Below, one piece after another: positions 15,780 through 23,876 of a DNA stretch of 33,504 bases. The stretch covers positions 1-33,504 of the forward strand of contig JAZKIX010000100.1 in NCBI GenBank assembly GCA_040384645.1, given 5' to 3'. The stretch is from JAZKIX01 sp040384645 (GTDB taxonomy: Bacteria > Pseudomonadota > Gammaproteobacteria > Burkholderiales > Burkholderiaceae_D). The notes under the pieces were generated by a model. It made no database searches. It saw nothing but the letters and a program-made list of their open reading frames with translations, and had not been told where the DNA came from. Numbering within the stretch: the first letter of the stretch is position 1; every line of letters begins with the position of its first letter. The position numbers and the translations under genes were made by a program.

Positions 15780-16451
15780 CTAAATTGAAAATGCCATCCT
15801 GGTGCCGGACAATTCGATCAAGTCGCCATTCTGCATTTTGCGTGCGCCGGCGCCGATGGATTGACCGTTAATCAGTGGAAATGATGCACCTTCAACATGT
15901 GTGATGAAATAGCCGCTTGCCTGGCGTGTGATGACGGCTACTTGGACGCCTGGTCTGCCAATAGATGTTTGTGGTTTGCTCAGCGCCATTTCTTTACCTG
16001 CACTAGCACCGTTCATTACTTTGATGCGGCCTTCCCGGTTGTCTGTGACGGCCTCGGCTGGCGGCGTTGCAGCCTTTATTGAGTGGCTTGCTGGTGAATC
16101 GCTTGCCAATGACATAGTTGGCTCGGCTTGCTTGTCACCTTGTGCCAGCAACGCGGCACGCCGCGCCTCGTCGATAAAGGTGATTTTGTACTTCGCCAAT
16201 TCGATTACATCTTTGTCTTGCAAAAAATGCTTCTTGATAGGCTGTCCGTTGACCATGGTGCCGTTGGTACTGTTGAGGTCTTCAAGAAACGAGTCTTTCA
16301 TGATCGTGACGATCACGGCGTGCTGACCGCTGATGGCCAGGTTATCGATGATGACGTCGTTTTGCGGACGGCGGCCGATGGTGGTGCGCTCTTTGGATAG
16401 CGTCAGTTCTTGCAGGACTGTTCCATCCATCGTGACAATGATTTTCGCCAT
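15780..16451 (-). CDS. Protein with two forkhead-associated (FHA) domains
   Basis: A 223-residue cytoplasmic protein. FHA 1 (about 20-90) has every phosphothreonine-binding landmark: G26-R27, S41 and H44 in AISGQHAVI, N60-STNG, and N68 in MVNGQ. FHA 2 (about 145-215) keeps SIGRPG, FPLINGQSIG and NGDLIELSGTRMAF but lacks the SxxH and STNG motifs, so its phosphopeptide binding is doubtful. A linker of about 40 residues rich in Ala, Ser and Pro joins them. The PP2C phosphatase gene ends 13 bases upstream, so the two form an operon and likely act in one Ser/Thr phosphorylation circuit. No Ser/Thr kinase gene lies in the window. Confidence 0.88.
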   Translation of the reverse strand: MAKIIVTMDGTVLQELTLSKERTTIGRRPQNDVIIDNLAISGQHAVIVTIMKDSFLEDLNSTNGTMVNGQPIKKHFLQDKDVIELAKYKITFIDEARRAALLAQGDKQAEPTMSLASDSPASHSIKAATPPAEAVTDNREGRIKVMNGASAGKEMALSKPQTSIGRPGVQVAVITRQASGYFITHVEGASFPLINGQSIGAGARKMQNGDLIELSGTRMAFSI

Positions 16452-16464
16452 AAGTGTGCTCCAG

Positions 16465-17313
16465 CTATTTAGTCCAATTAAAAATTCGTTTGATCAATCC
16501 ATTTTTTGGAATGTTGTCGGATTGTACTTTTGATTCTACTTTTATCAATATCGCAGAAATGTTGTCTTGTCCACCATTTGCGTTGGCCTGGTCGATCAGG
16601 ATTTCGCAGGTAGTTTCCAGCGCACTGTCGGGGTTGCTTTCGTGGCGCAGCAAGATGTCGCGCATTTCCTCATCCAATAGCATGTCGGACAAACCGTCGG
16701 AACAGAGTAGATAGATGTCGTCCGGCTCTATCTGGTGGTCGTGGATCTCGATCTCGATTTGGAAGTCAACGCCGACAGCACGCGTGATGAGATTTTTGTT
16801 GGGTGCGAATTGTGCCGACTCTGCTGAAATTAGTCCAGCGTCGATTTGCTCTTGCAACACCGAGTGGTCGCGCGTGATCTGTTGCAATTGGCCGCGACGC
16901 AGGCGATAGGCGCGGGAATCGCCAACATGCGCCAGCGTAATATGGTCGTCGTGCAGTAATGCCAATACCAAGGTTGTACCCATTCCGTTGTAGGCAGGTT
17001 CTTTATGTGCCGCTTCGAGGATGGATAAATTGGCGATCTGGATTGCTTCAACGATGGTTTGATGGATACGGCCATCGGCGGGGCTATCTATTTCGCGGTG
17101 CATGGAGCGCAATTGTTGCTCTATGCATAACAGGACCAGATTGGTGGCGATGGTGCTTGCCACTTCGCCTGCGTTATAACCGCCCATGCCATCGGCCAAA
17201 ATCGCCAAGCCGACTTCGGCGCTGAAGGCGACCGAATCCTCATTGTGCTGGCGCACCATGCCGGTATCGGTCCTAGCTACGAATTCTGCGCTTGCGTTGT
17301 TTGCCGTGGACAT
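16465..17313 (-). CDS. PP2C-family protein serine/threonine phosphatase
   Basis: The protein has the full PP2C/Stp metal-binding set: ARTDTGMVRQHNEDS, LAILADGMGGYNAGEVAS, GMGTTLVLALL, LAHVGDSRAYRLRRGQLQQITRDHS, YLLCSDGLSDML and GGQDNISAILIKV. It should be a soluble Mg/Mn-dependent phosphatase that removes phosphate from Ser/Thr. The ATG at 17313 (282 residues) places the domain near the N-terminus as in Stp enzymes, but has no clear Shine-Dalgarno. A GTG at 17457 extends the frame by 48 residues of low-complexity sequence and has GGAG ten bases upstream, inside the 74-bp element, so the start is uncertain. It is cotranscribed with the FHA gene. Confidence 0.88.
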   Translation of the reverse strand: MSTANNASAEFVARTDTGMVRQHNEDSVAFSAEVGLAILADGMGGYNAGEVASTIATNLVLLCIEQQLRSMHREIDSPADGRIHQTIVEAIQIANLSILEAAHKEPAYNGMGTTLVLALLHDDHITLAHVGDSRAYRLRRGQLQQITRDHSVLQEQIDAGLISAESAQFAPNKNLITRAVGVDFQIEIEIHDHQIEPDDIYLLCSDGLSDMLLDEEMRDILLRHESNPDSALETTCEILIDQANANGGQDNISAILIKVESKVQSDNIPKNGLIKRIFNWTK

Positions 17314-17461
17314 TTGTCGGTTATTGGGATGAATCGTGTGTTTTAAGGTTGATGCACATTCGGTGTTTGCCGCATTTTCTGTATCGGGAAATAGCTTAGT
17401 GCTTGATTGATCCGCTAGTGCTCTAATCACATTAGACAGTTTTTCCGGTCCACACACCGAA

Positions 17462-17535
17462 AATATACTCCGCGCAGTATTAAATTTAAGCCTTTAAATA
17501 CGTGCGGCATAAGCTATAAAACAGCATATACCCCT
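17462..17535 (+). repeat. 74-bp conserved intergenic element, copy 2
   Basis: AATATACT-CCGCGC-AGTATTA, then AATACGTGCGGCATAAGC in the middle and CATATACCCCT at the end. It is 57 of 74 identical to the copy at 2199-2272 with no gap. It abuts the alternative GTG start of the PP2C gene, so in its reverse orientation it would lie in the promoter or leader of the PP2C-FHA operon. Confidence 0.75.
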
Positions 17536-17807
17536 ATATATTTCTATAAAACAAAAAGAAATCAGGCTATTTTTGATCAAAACACTTTAGAACTGCACTA
17601 TATAACGCTCGCAAAATCATGCGTCTCGCCACTTAACAATAGCTGCACATTGTCCACTAAAGAGATAAACAGTATGAAAAAACTTTATTCGATCAGTTAT
17701 TCCTTGGTTGAAGATTGAAACCACAATACCGCATTAGCGTGTCGACACCAGTTGAAACAATAGAAATGGACACGTAGGACGCAAACTTACTAACAGACAT
17801 TGAGCAG

Positions 17808-17841
17808 ATTTGCAGGTCGGGTTTTAACCCGACCTGCAAAT
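17808..17841. repeat. Intergenic palindrome with 16-bp arms
   Basis: ATTTGCAGGTCGGGTT at 17808-17823 pairs exactly with AACCCGACCTGCAAAT at 17826-17841. The AGGTCGGG...CCCGACCT core resembles small dispersed repeats common in beta- and gammaproteobacteria. A related imperfect copy lies at 17934-17951. Confidence 0.75.
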
Positions 17842-17933
17842 TTACGGAGAGACAATGGGATACATCGAACCGCGCAAGACACATGTATAGCAAACGGCTC
17901 GACGTATTACGTCGCTACCGTGGCGCAGACATT

Positions 17934-17951
17934 GTCGGGCTGAAGCCCAAC
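17934..17951. repeat. Second, imperfect GTCGGGCT-type palindrome
   Basis: GTCGGGCTGAAGCCCAAC forms a short hairpin (GGGCT/AGCCC) and is followed by CTAC, resembling the GTCGGGCTNNAGCCCGAC-CTAC family of bacterial intergenic repeats. It lies 93 bases from the longer palindrome at 17808. Confidence 0.5.
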
Positions 17952-18058
17952 CTACCGCCCTAGTTCGCGCTGGACCTACACTGAATATATGCGTCACATC
18001 AGTTACTAACCTGGATCGGGCGCTCAAAATACGGGAGCCAAACACTAAACCAGCATCC

Positions 18059-18088
18059 AAAAACACGACGGGGAGCCAAAGCTCCCCG
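18059..18088 (-). terminator. Rho-independent terminator of sucCD
   Basis: On the minus strand GC-rich arms (CGGGGAGC and GCTCCCCG, 18069-18076 and 18081-18088) close a 4-base loop and are followed within five bases by a TTTTT run (18059-18063). It lies about 40 bases after the sucD stop. Confidence 0.88.
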
Positions 18089-18126
18089 CAAGTACTGCCT
18101 ACATCCCAACTAGAAGCGACGCTTGA

Positions 18127-19008
18127 TTACAGCGCGGCTTTCAGCAAGCGTGCCATTTCAGATGGATTCTTGGTGACAGTGATGCCACAAGCTTCCATGA
18201 TTTCCAATTTGGCTTGCGCTGTGTCGGCGCCGCCGGAAATCAATGCACCAGCATGACCCATGCGTTTGCCAGGAGGCGCGGTGACACCAGCAATGAAGCC
18301 AATCACCGGTTTTTTCATATTGTCTTTGATCCAATAGGCTGCATTGGCTTCGTCCGGACCGCCGATTTCGCCGATCATGATGACAGCATCAGTATTAGGA
18401 TCGTCGTTGAACGCCTTCATGATGTCGATGTGCTTGAGGCCATTGATCGGGTCGCCGCCGATACCGACTGCCGACGATTGACCCAGGCCAAGCGCGGTCA
18501 GTTGACCGACTGCTTCATACGTCAAGGTGCCGGAACGCGAAACCACGCCGATACGACCCGCCTTATGGATATGACCTGGCATGATGCCGATCTTGATTTC
18601 ATCTGGTGTAATCAAGCCTGGGCAATTTGGCCCCAGCAGCAATGTCTTGCTGCCCGCTTTGGCCATGCGGTCTTTGAGCGCCATCATGTCGCGTACGGGG
18701 ATGCCTTCGGTAATGCAAATAGCCAGATCGAGTTCTGCTTCGACGGCTTCCCAGATTGCAGCGGCGGCGCCTGCGGGCGGCACATAGATTACCGATACGT
18801 TGGCACCGGTTGCGGCTTTGGCTTCGGCAACGTTGGCGAAAATAGGAATGCCTTCGAAATCTTCACCGGCTTTTTTCGGATTGACACCGGCGACGAAGCA
18901 ATTTTTGCCATTGGCGTAATCGCGACACATGCGGGTGTGGAATTGGCCGGTTTTTCCGGTAATCCCTTGGGTTACGACTTTGGTATCTTTGTTGATCAGG
19001 ATCGACAT
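18127..19008 (-). CDS. sucD: Succinate-CoA ligase, alpha subunit
   Basis: A 293-residue subunit of the TCA-cycle enzyme that converts succinyl-CoA, ADP or GDP and phosphate to succinate, CoA and NTP. The N-terminal CoA-binding Rossmann domain shows VTQGITGKTGQFH and SVIYVPPAGAAAAI; the ligase domain carries LLGPNCPGLI, SRSGTLTYEAV and the phosphohistidine motif GHAGALISGG. The length is that of E. coli SucD. Its start lies 28 bases after the sucC stop, with an AAGGA ribosome binding site, so the genes form the usual sucCD operon, closed by the terminator at 18059-18088. Confidence 0.98.
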   Translation of the reverse strand: MSILINKDTKVVTQGITGKTGQFHTRMCRDYANGKNCFVAGVNPKKAGEDFEGIPIFANVAEAKAATGANVSVIYVPPAGAAAAIWEAVEAELDLAICITEGIPVRDMMALKDRMAKAGSKTLLLGPNCPGLITPDEIKIGIMPGHIHKAGRIGVVSRSGTLTYEAVGQLTALGLGQSSAVGIGGDPINGLKHIDIMKAFNDDPNTDAVIMIGEIGGPDEANAAYWIKDNMKKPVIGFIAGVTAPPGKRMGHAGALISGGADTAQAKLEIMEACGITVTKNPSEMARLLKAAL

Positions 19009-19036
19009 ATTGGTTCCTTATGCTCTTCTATTCTGG

Positions 19037-20203
<1,167 letters not shown>

Positions 20204-20868
20204 GGGTGCTTTCCTTCTGATGCTTGAATATTGAAAACGAACTGGTTTAATTACCCGGAAATTGCTAGTAAAGAAGCTACCCGGAGGAAGATGCGACTGG
20301 CCGATGATGAGCCCGGCGCGAATGCAGCTGGTGACGCAAAGTAGTAATTTTGAAAAATTGAGGTGGGGCGAATTGGCTTAATTGGCTGACAAAAGACTGC
20401 GTATTAGGCGACAAACTGGGAGTCAAGCGAGAAATCAACCGAGAAACCGAGCGTTGCGGCAACGTTGCCTGCAAGCGATGTGATTGAGGTTGTCGAATCT
20501 GGTATGGGTGGTATGGGCANNNNNNNNNNGATAGGCGTCGAACTTGCCAAGATCAAGATGCAGCCGCAATCGATGAGAAGTGCTGCGCTGCCTGAGGTTT
20601 AGGCTGGCTTCATGGCCAACGCCGCAGCGGCATTCCAATAAGGACGCACTGACAGAGTCAAGCATGCGCAGATGCGCTAGCACTAATGAGGACGGAGACT
20701 GGGGCATAAAGACCGAGGCCGTGAAGCGGCAAAATTAAAAAGCCGCATTTGCGTGTCGCTGTCGCAGTTTCTACGACAGCAGCCGCTCATGCGGCGCTGC
20801 AAAAACCGGGCAAGTTTAGCACAGCCGGAACTTGCCATGCTCGATCACGGGAAATACTGGATCTCTAT
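20204..20868. other. Gene-poor region between recX and sucC containing a sequencing gap
   Basis: I recognise no gene here. Near 20500 the + strand repeats GGTATGGGT just before ten Ns, and can be read as VAATLPASDVIEVVESG followed by GMGGMG, but the frame has no start after its upstream TAG. A 90-codon minus-strand frame (20435-20707) runs across the gap and matches nothing. Small hairpins occur at 20726-20746 (GCGGC/GCCGC), 20758-20780 (GCTGTCG/CGACAGC) and 20810-20835 (GCAAGTT/AACTTGC); the last is close behind recX and might serve as a weak terminator. A decayed or gap-broken gene cannot be excluded. Confidence 0.5.
20520..20529. other. Assembly gap (10 N)
   Basis: Ten Ns next to a G-rich short repeat (GGTATGGGTGGTATGGGCA). 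The true gap size is unknown; a repeat that broke the assembly is plausible. Confidence 0.97.
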
Positions 20869-21324
20869 TTATTCATCGCTATCGTCGCTTTTTTGCATCG
20901 CAGCCTGTATTGCGCGCAGGGAAAAACCGCGCTGCAGCAAAAATCGCATTTGCTTTGCATGCTCTTTGGCGTCGGCCGCTGGCTGGCCAAACTTCCTGCG
21001 CCATACCTCGCGTGCGCGCGCCGTTTCATCTTGCGCCAGATTGCCTTTAATGTCGGATAAAGCCTCGCCATTGATACCGTGACTTTGCAGTTCCGCCACG
21101 ATACGGCTATTGCCAAAACGCGCGGCCCGGCGATGTATAAGCGATTCTGAAAAGCGTGATTCAGATAAAAATTTAGCCGCTTCAAGCCAATCGAGTAAGG
21201 CCTCGATATCATCACCCTCTTGCGCGTAGCGTGTGAGTTTACGCGATAACTCGATCCGGCTATGTTCGCGCGCGGACAAATACTTAAGCGCGCGGGCTTT
21301 TAGGCTAATTTGCAACTTGGGCAT
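20869..21324 (-). CDS. recX: Regulatory protein RecX
   Basis: A 151-residue helical protein that binds RecA filaments and limits their activity. The three-helix RecX repeats are visible: LKARALKYLSAREHSRIELSRKL near the N-terminus, LLDWLEAAKFLSESRFSESLIHRRAARFGNSRIVAELQSHGI in the middle, and a last unit ending KQMRFLLQRGFSLRAIQAAM. It lies 185 bases after recA on the same strand, the normal recA-recX order. A hairpin behind recA probably lowers read-through, so that RecX stays scarce relative to RecA, as in E. coli. Confidence 0.93.
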   Translation of the reverse strand: MPKLQISLKARALKYLSAREHSRIELSRKLTRYAQEGDDIEALLDWLEAAKFLSESRFSESLIHRRAARFGNSRIVAELQSHGINGEALSDIKGNLAQDETARAREVWRRKFGQPAADAKEHAKQMRFLLQRGFSLRAIQAAMQKSDDSDE

Positions 21325-21440
21325 GTTGGAGGCGAAGAACGCAGAAATTTAGGGAAGCTACCTCAAGGCTGCTCTGGGCGCCGCTCAACAGCTTCAACAC
21401 GATGACTTACGGCGTATGCACTACCGCACAAGGTACAAGG

Positions 21441-21492
21441 TCAAAAAATCCATAAACCCGGCCTTACTGGCATCAATGCTCCAGCAAAGCCG
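21441..21492 (-). terminator. Probable recA terminator/attenuator before recX
   Basis: On the minus strand CGGCTTTGCTGG (21492-21481) pairs with CCAGTAAGGCCG (21470-21459) over 12 positions, two of them G-U, around a 10-base loop. A run of six Ts follows about ten bases later (21448-21443). The distance to the T-run is long, so it may only partly terminate. Confidence 0.6.
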
Positions 21493-21509
21493 TATTTATT
21501 CACCACACT

Positions 21510-22595
21510 CTATTCGACCGCTTTAAGCTTGGCGGCAGGTTCCGCAGGTTTTTCTGCTGCTTTAGCAACAGGCGGTAATTCACGTACACCGAGCGCGACC
21601 CGCACCTTGTTTTCAATTTCACGCGCCAGGTCAGGACGTTCTTTCAAATAATTACGCGCATTATCCTTACCCTGACCGATGCGTTCGCCGTTGTAGCTGT
21701 ACCAGGAACCGGACTTTTCAACGATCTTGGCATCGGAGCCGAGATCGAGGATTTCGCCTTCACGAGAAGTGCCTTCGCCATACAGAATATCGAAATGCGC
21801 TTCCTTGAATGGTGGCGCGATCTTGTTTTTAACGACTTTAACCTTGGTCTCATTGCCGATCACTTCATCACCGGCCTTGATCGATCCGGTACGGCGGATA
21901 TCGAGCCTGACCGAGGCATAAAATTTCAAGGCATTACCGCCGGTGGTGGTTTCGGGGCTACCGAACATGACGCCGATTTTCATACGGATTTGATTGATGA
22001 AGATCACCAGCGTATTGGTACGATTGATGCTGCCGGTCAATTTACGCAAAGCTTGCGACATCAGACGTGCTTGGAGGCCGGGCAAGGAATCACCCATATC
22101 GCCTTCAATTTCAGCCCTTGGTGTCAGCGCTGCAACTGAATCGATCACTATCAGATCGACACTGCCGGAGCGTACCAAGGCATCTGTAATTTCAAGCGCT
22201 TGCTCGCCGGTATCAGGCTGGGAAATCAATAACTCAGACAAATTAATGCCGAGCTTTTGTGCATAGCCGACGTCGAGCGCGTGCTCCGCATCGATAAAAG
22301 CGCAAGTTCCACCGAGTTTTTGCATTTCTGCAATGGTTTGCAGGGTCAGTGTGGTTTTACCGGACGATTCTGGTCCGTAAATTTCAACTACCCGACCACG
22401 CGGCAAACCGCCTACGCCTAGGGCAATATCCAAACCGAGCGACCCGGTTGAAACCACCTGCACTTCTTCAATCACCGCGCCGGCATCCATGCGCATGACC
22501 GAACCCTTGCCGAATTGCTTCTCGATTTGCGCCAGTGCAGCAGCAAGCGCCTTGCCTTTTTCAGTTAAGGGAGGGGGGGATTTTTTATCGTCCAT
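21510..22595 (-). CDS. recA: RecA recombinase
   Basis: The 361-residue product starts at the second of two adjacent ATGs (22595), which has AAAGGA five bases upstream; a further in-frame ATG at 22634 would add 13 residues but has no ribosome binding site. RecA forms ATP-dependent filaments on single-stranded DNA, drives strand exchange and triggers LexA cleavage. Visible motifs are ALAAALAQIEKQFGKGSVMRMD, Walker A GPESSGKTT, the catalytic region CAFIDAEHALD, Walker B LIVIDSVAAL, loop L1 EGDMGDSLPGLQARLMSQALRKL, loop L2 INQIRMKIGVMFGSPETTTGG, and an acidic/Ala-rich C-terminus. An SOS box covers its promoter (22750-22769). Confidence 0.98.
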   Translation of the reverse strand: MDDKKSPPPLTEKGKALAAALAQIEKQFGKGSVMRMDAGAVIEEVQVVSTGSLGLDIALGVGGLPRGRVVEIYGPESSGKTTLTLQTIAEMQKLGGTCAFIDAEHALDVGYAQKLGINLSELLISQPDTGEQALEITDALVRSGSVDLIVIDSVAALTPRAEIEGDMGDSLPGLQARLMSQALRKLTGSINRTNTLVIFINQIRMKIGVMFGSPETTTGGNALKFYASVRLDIRRTGSIKAGDEVIGNETKVKVVKNKIAPPFKEAHFDILYGEGTSREGEILDLGSDAKIVEKSGSWYSYNGERIGQGKDNARNYLKERPDLAREIENKVRVALGVRELPPVAKAAEKPAEPAAKLKAVE

Positions 22596-22749
22596 CATAT
22601 TCCTTTGGCTTTGGTTGGCTGCGTTGGCAGCCATGATTGAGACAATCTATTGAGACGATTTTATAAAATTCATCTCAGAAAATTGAACCCTTACAACGAA
22701 GCGTTTAACAGCATAGTTCTGAATTGAATTCGAAACGCCATACAAACCA

Positions 22750-22769
22750 TACTGTATAAAAAAACAGTG
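22750..22769. promoter_or_regulatory. LexA (SOS) box of recA
   Basis: TACTGTATAAAAAAACAGTG matches the CTGT-N8-ACAG consensus fully (CTGT 22752-22755, ACAG 22764-22767). It lies about 155 bases upstream of the chosen recA start and overlaps a promoter, as expected for SOS control. Confidence 0.93.
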
Positions 22770-22779
22770 ATCAATGCAA
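22751..22779 (-). promoter_or_regulatory. sigma70-type recA promoter
   Basis: On the minus strand TTGCAT (22779-22774) and TACAGT (22756-22751) are separated by 17 bases, each matching the consensus at 4 of 6 positions. The -10 lies inside the LexA box, which fits repression by blocking polymerase. Confidence 0.65.
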
Positions 22780-23153
22780 GCACCACTTGAATTTGATGCA
22801 GATTTTCTTTGTCCATGCCAGTTGCTGTAAGTTTCCATACTTACTGTACATACACGCTATTGACTAAGCGATGGATCGATGCGGTCGACACCGGCACGCG
22901 GCCACAATATGCCGTATTGGGTGCTCCAGCCAGTCGGAATCGAGGATATTGTAGGGGGTATTGCATAAAATACACCCTTAGACGCACGTTTTAATTGGGC
23001 AAAAAAAAATACTCCCAATAGTATATTTTAATTCAAAAGCTCGGCTTTGAAGCTATTTCGAGCAACAGACAATGCCCGAGCGACATATTTCCTCGCCTTG
23101 CTACGGCAAATGCAACACAATAGCTAGTCTAAATTTCCATCGAATTTCCTGCC
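22770..23153. other. Divergent intergenic region recA / response regulator
   Basis: This is the upstream part of the 558-base gap between two divergent genes. It holds the -35 of recA and a copy of the 74-bp element on the minus strand (22954-23027). No open frame with family features is present; the 61-63 codon frames here look spurious. The promoter of the response-regulator operon must lie between the element and 23154 but is not clear. Confidence 0.6.
22954..23027 (-). repeat. 74-bp conserved intergenic element, copy 3
   Basis: Read on the minus strand it starts AATATACT-ATTGGG-AGTATTT, has AAAACGTGCG in the middle and ends GCAATACCCCC. It is the most diverged copy, 48 of 74 identical to copy 1 and 44 of 74 to copy 2 by hand count, but has exactly the same length with no gap needed. 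It lies 126 bases before the response-regulator start and about 360 bases upstream of recA. Confidence 0.65.
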
Positions 23154-23876
23154 ATGCGTATTTTGCTTGCCGAAGATGATGCTGTACTTGCCGATGGCTT
23201 GACCCGTTCTTTGCGGCAGTCAGGTTATGCCACCGATTGCGTTAAAAGCGGGGCTGAAGCCGATGCCGCTCTGGCGACGCAAGACTTCGATCTGCTGATC
23301 CTCGATTTAGGTTTGCCGAAAATGAGCGGGCTAGAAGTATTGCGGCGCTTGCGGGCCCGTAATTCGCGCTTGCCGGTGCTGATACTGACTGCCGTCGACT
23401 CAATCGAAGAACGGGTCAAAGCCCTTGATCTAGGCGCCGATGACTATATGGCTAAGCCGTTCGCCCTATCCGAGCTGGAAGCACGGGTGCGTGCCCTGAC
23501 CCGGCGCGGTGCCGGCGGCGGCGCGACGGTGATCAAGCACGGGCCGCTGGTCTACGACCAAGTCGGACGCAGCGCTTATATCCACGAGCAGATGCTCGAT
23601 TTATCGGCACGCGAATTGGGTCTGCTAGAGGTGCTGTTGCAACGCACCGGCCGTCTGGTATCGAAAGAGCAGTTGGTCGATCATTTATGTGAATGGGGCG
23701 ATGAGGTAAGCAATAACGCCATCGAGGTCTATGTGCATCGGCTGCGAAAAAAGCTGGAACTGGGTGGCATCCGTATCGTTACTGTGCGCGGCCTCGGTTA
23801 TTGCCTTGAAAAATTCCCTGAAGCGTCAATCGCGACCGTTTCGACCGACCGATCCAACGCGCCGCTATCGAAATGA
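23154..23876 (+). CDS. OmpR-family response regulator, TctD/QseB-like
   Basis: A 240-residue DNA-binding regulator. The receiver domain (1-115) has acidic D8/D9, phosphoacceptor D51 in LLILDLGLPKMSG, T79 and K101 in ADDYMAKPF; the C-terminal winged-helix domain (about 128-220) includes LDLSARELGLLEVLLQRTGRLVSKEQL, NAIEVYVHRLRKKL and IRIVTVRGLGYCL. Its stop overlaps the kinase start by four bases (ATGA at 23873-23876), so the pair is translationally coupled. The downstream symporter suggests that it senses or controls uptake of a carboxylate, by analogy with tricarboxylate TctDE systems. Residues after 225 are a variable tail. Confidence 0.93.
   Translation: MRILLAEDDAVLADGLTRSLRQSGYATDCVKSGAEADAALATQDFDLLILDLGLPKMSGLEVLRRLRARNSRLPVLILTAVDSIEERVKALDLGADDYMAKPFALSELEARVRALTRRGAGGGATVIKHGPLVYDQVGRSAYIHEQMLDLSARELGLLEVLLQRTGRLVSKEQLVDHLCEWGDEVSNNAIEVYVHRLRKKLELGGIRIVTVRGLGYCLEKFPEASIATVSTDRSNAPLSK

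Larger units (their letters stand above)
17536..18126. other. Intergenic region between PP2C and sucD with palindromic repeats
   Basis: This stretch, right after the 74-bp element, has no convincing gene. The best short frame is 14 codons at 17674-17718 (MKKLYSISYSLVED), with a purine-rich AAAGAGATAA before its ATG; it could be a leader peptide or chance. From 17800 on it holds two hairpin repeats and the sucD terminator. The frames of 66-74 codons on the minus strand are read through the repeats and look spurious. Confidence 0.65.

Noticed and set aside
20435..20707. 90-codon minus-strand frame between recX and sucC
   Set aside because: It runs through the ten Ns, has an arginine/leucine/serine-rich composition typical of an antisense shadow, and shows no motif or ribosome binding site.
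22954..23027. FrmR/RcnR-type metal or formaldehyde operator (TACT-CCCAAT-AGTA)
   Set aside because: The dyad looks similar, but spacing is six rather than seven bases, the central bases are not kept between copies, and conservation extends over 74 bases, more than such an operator needs.
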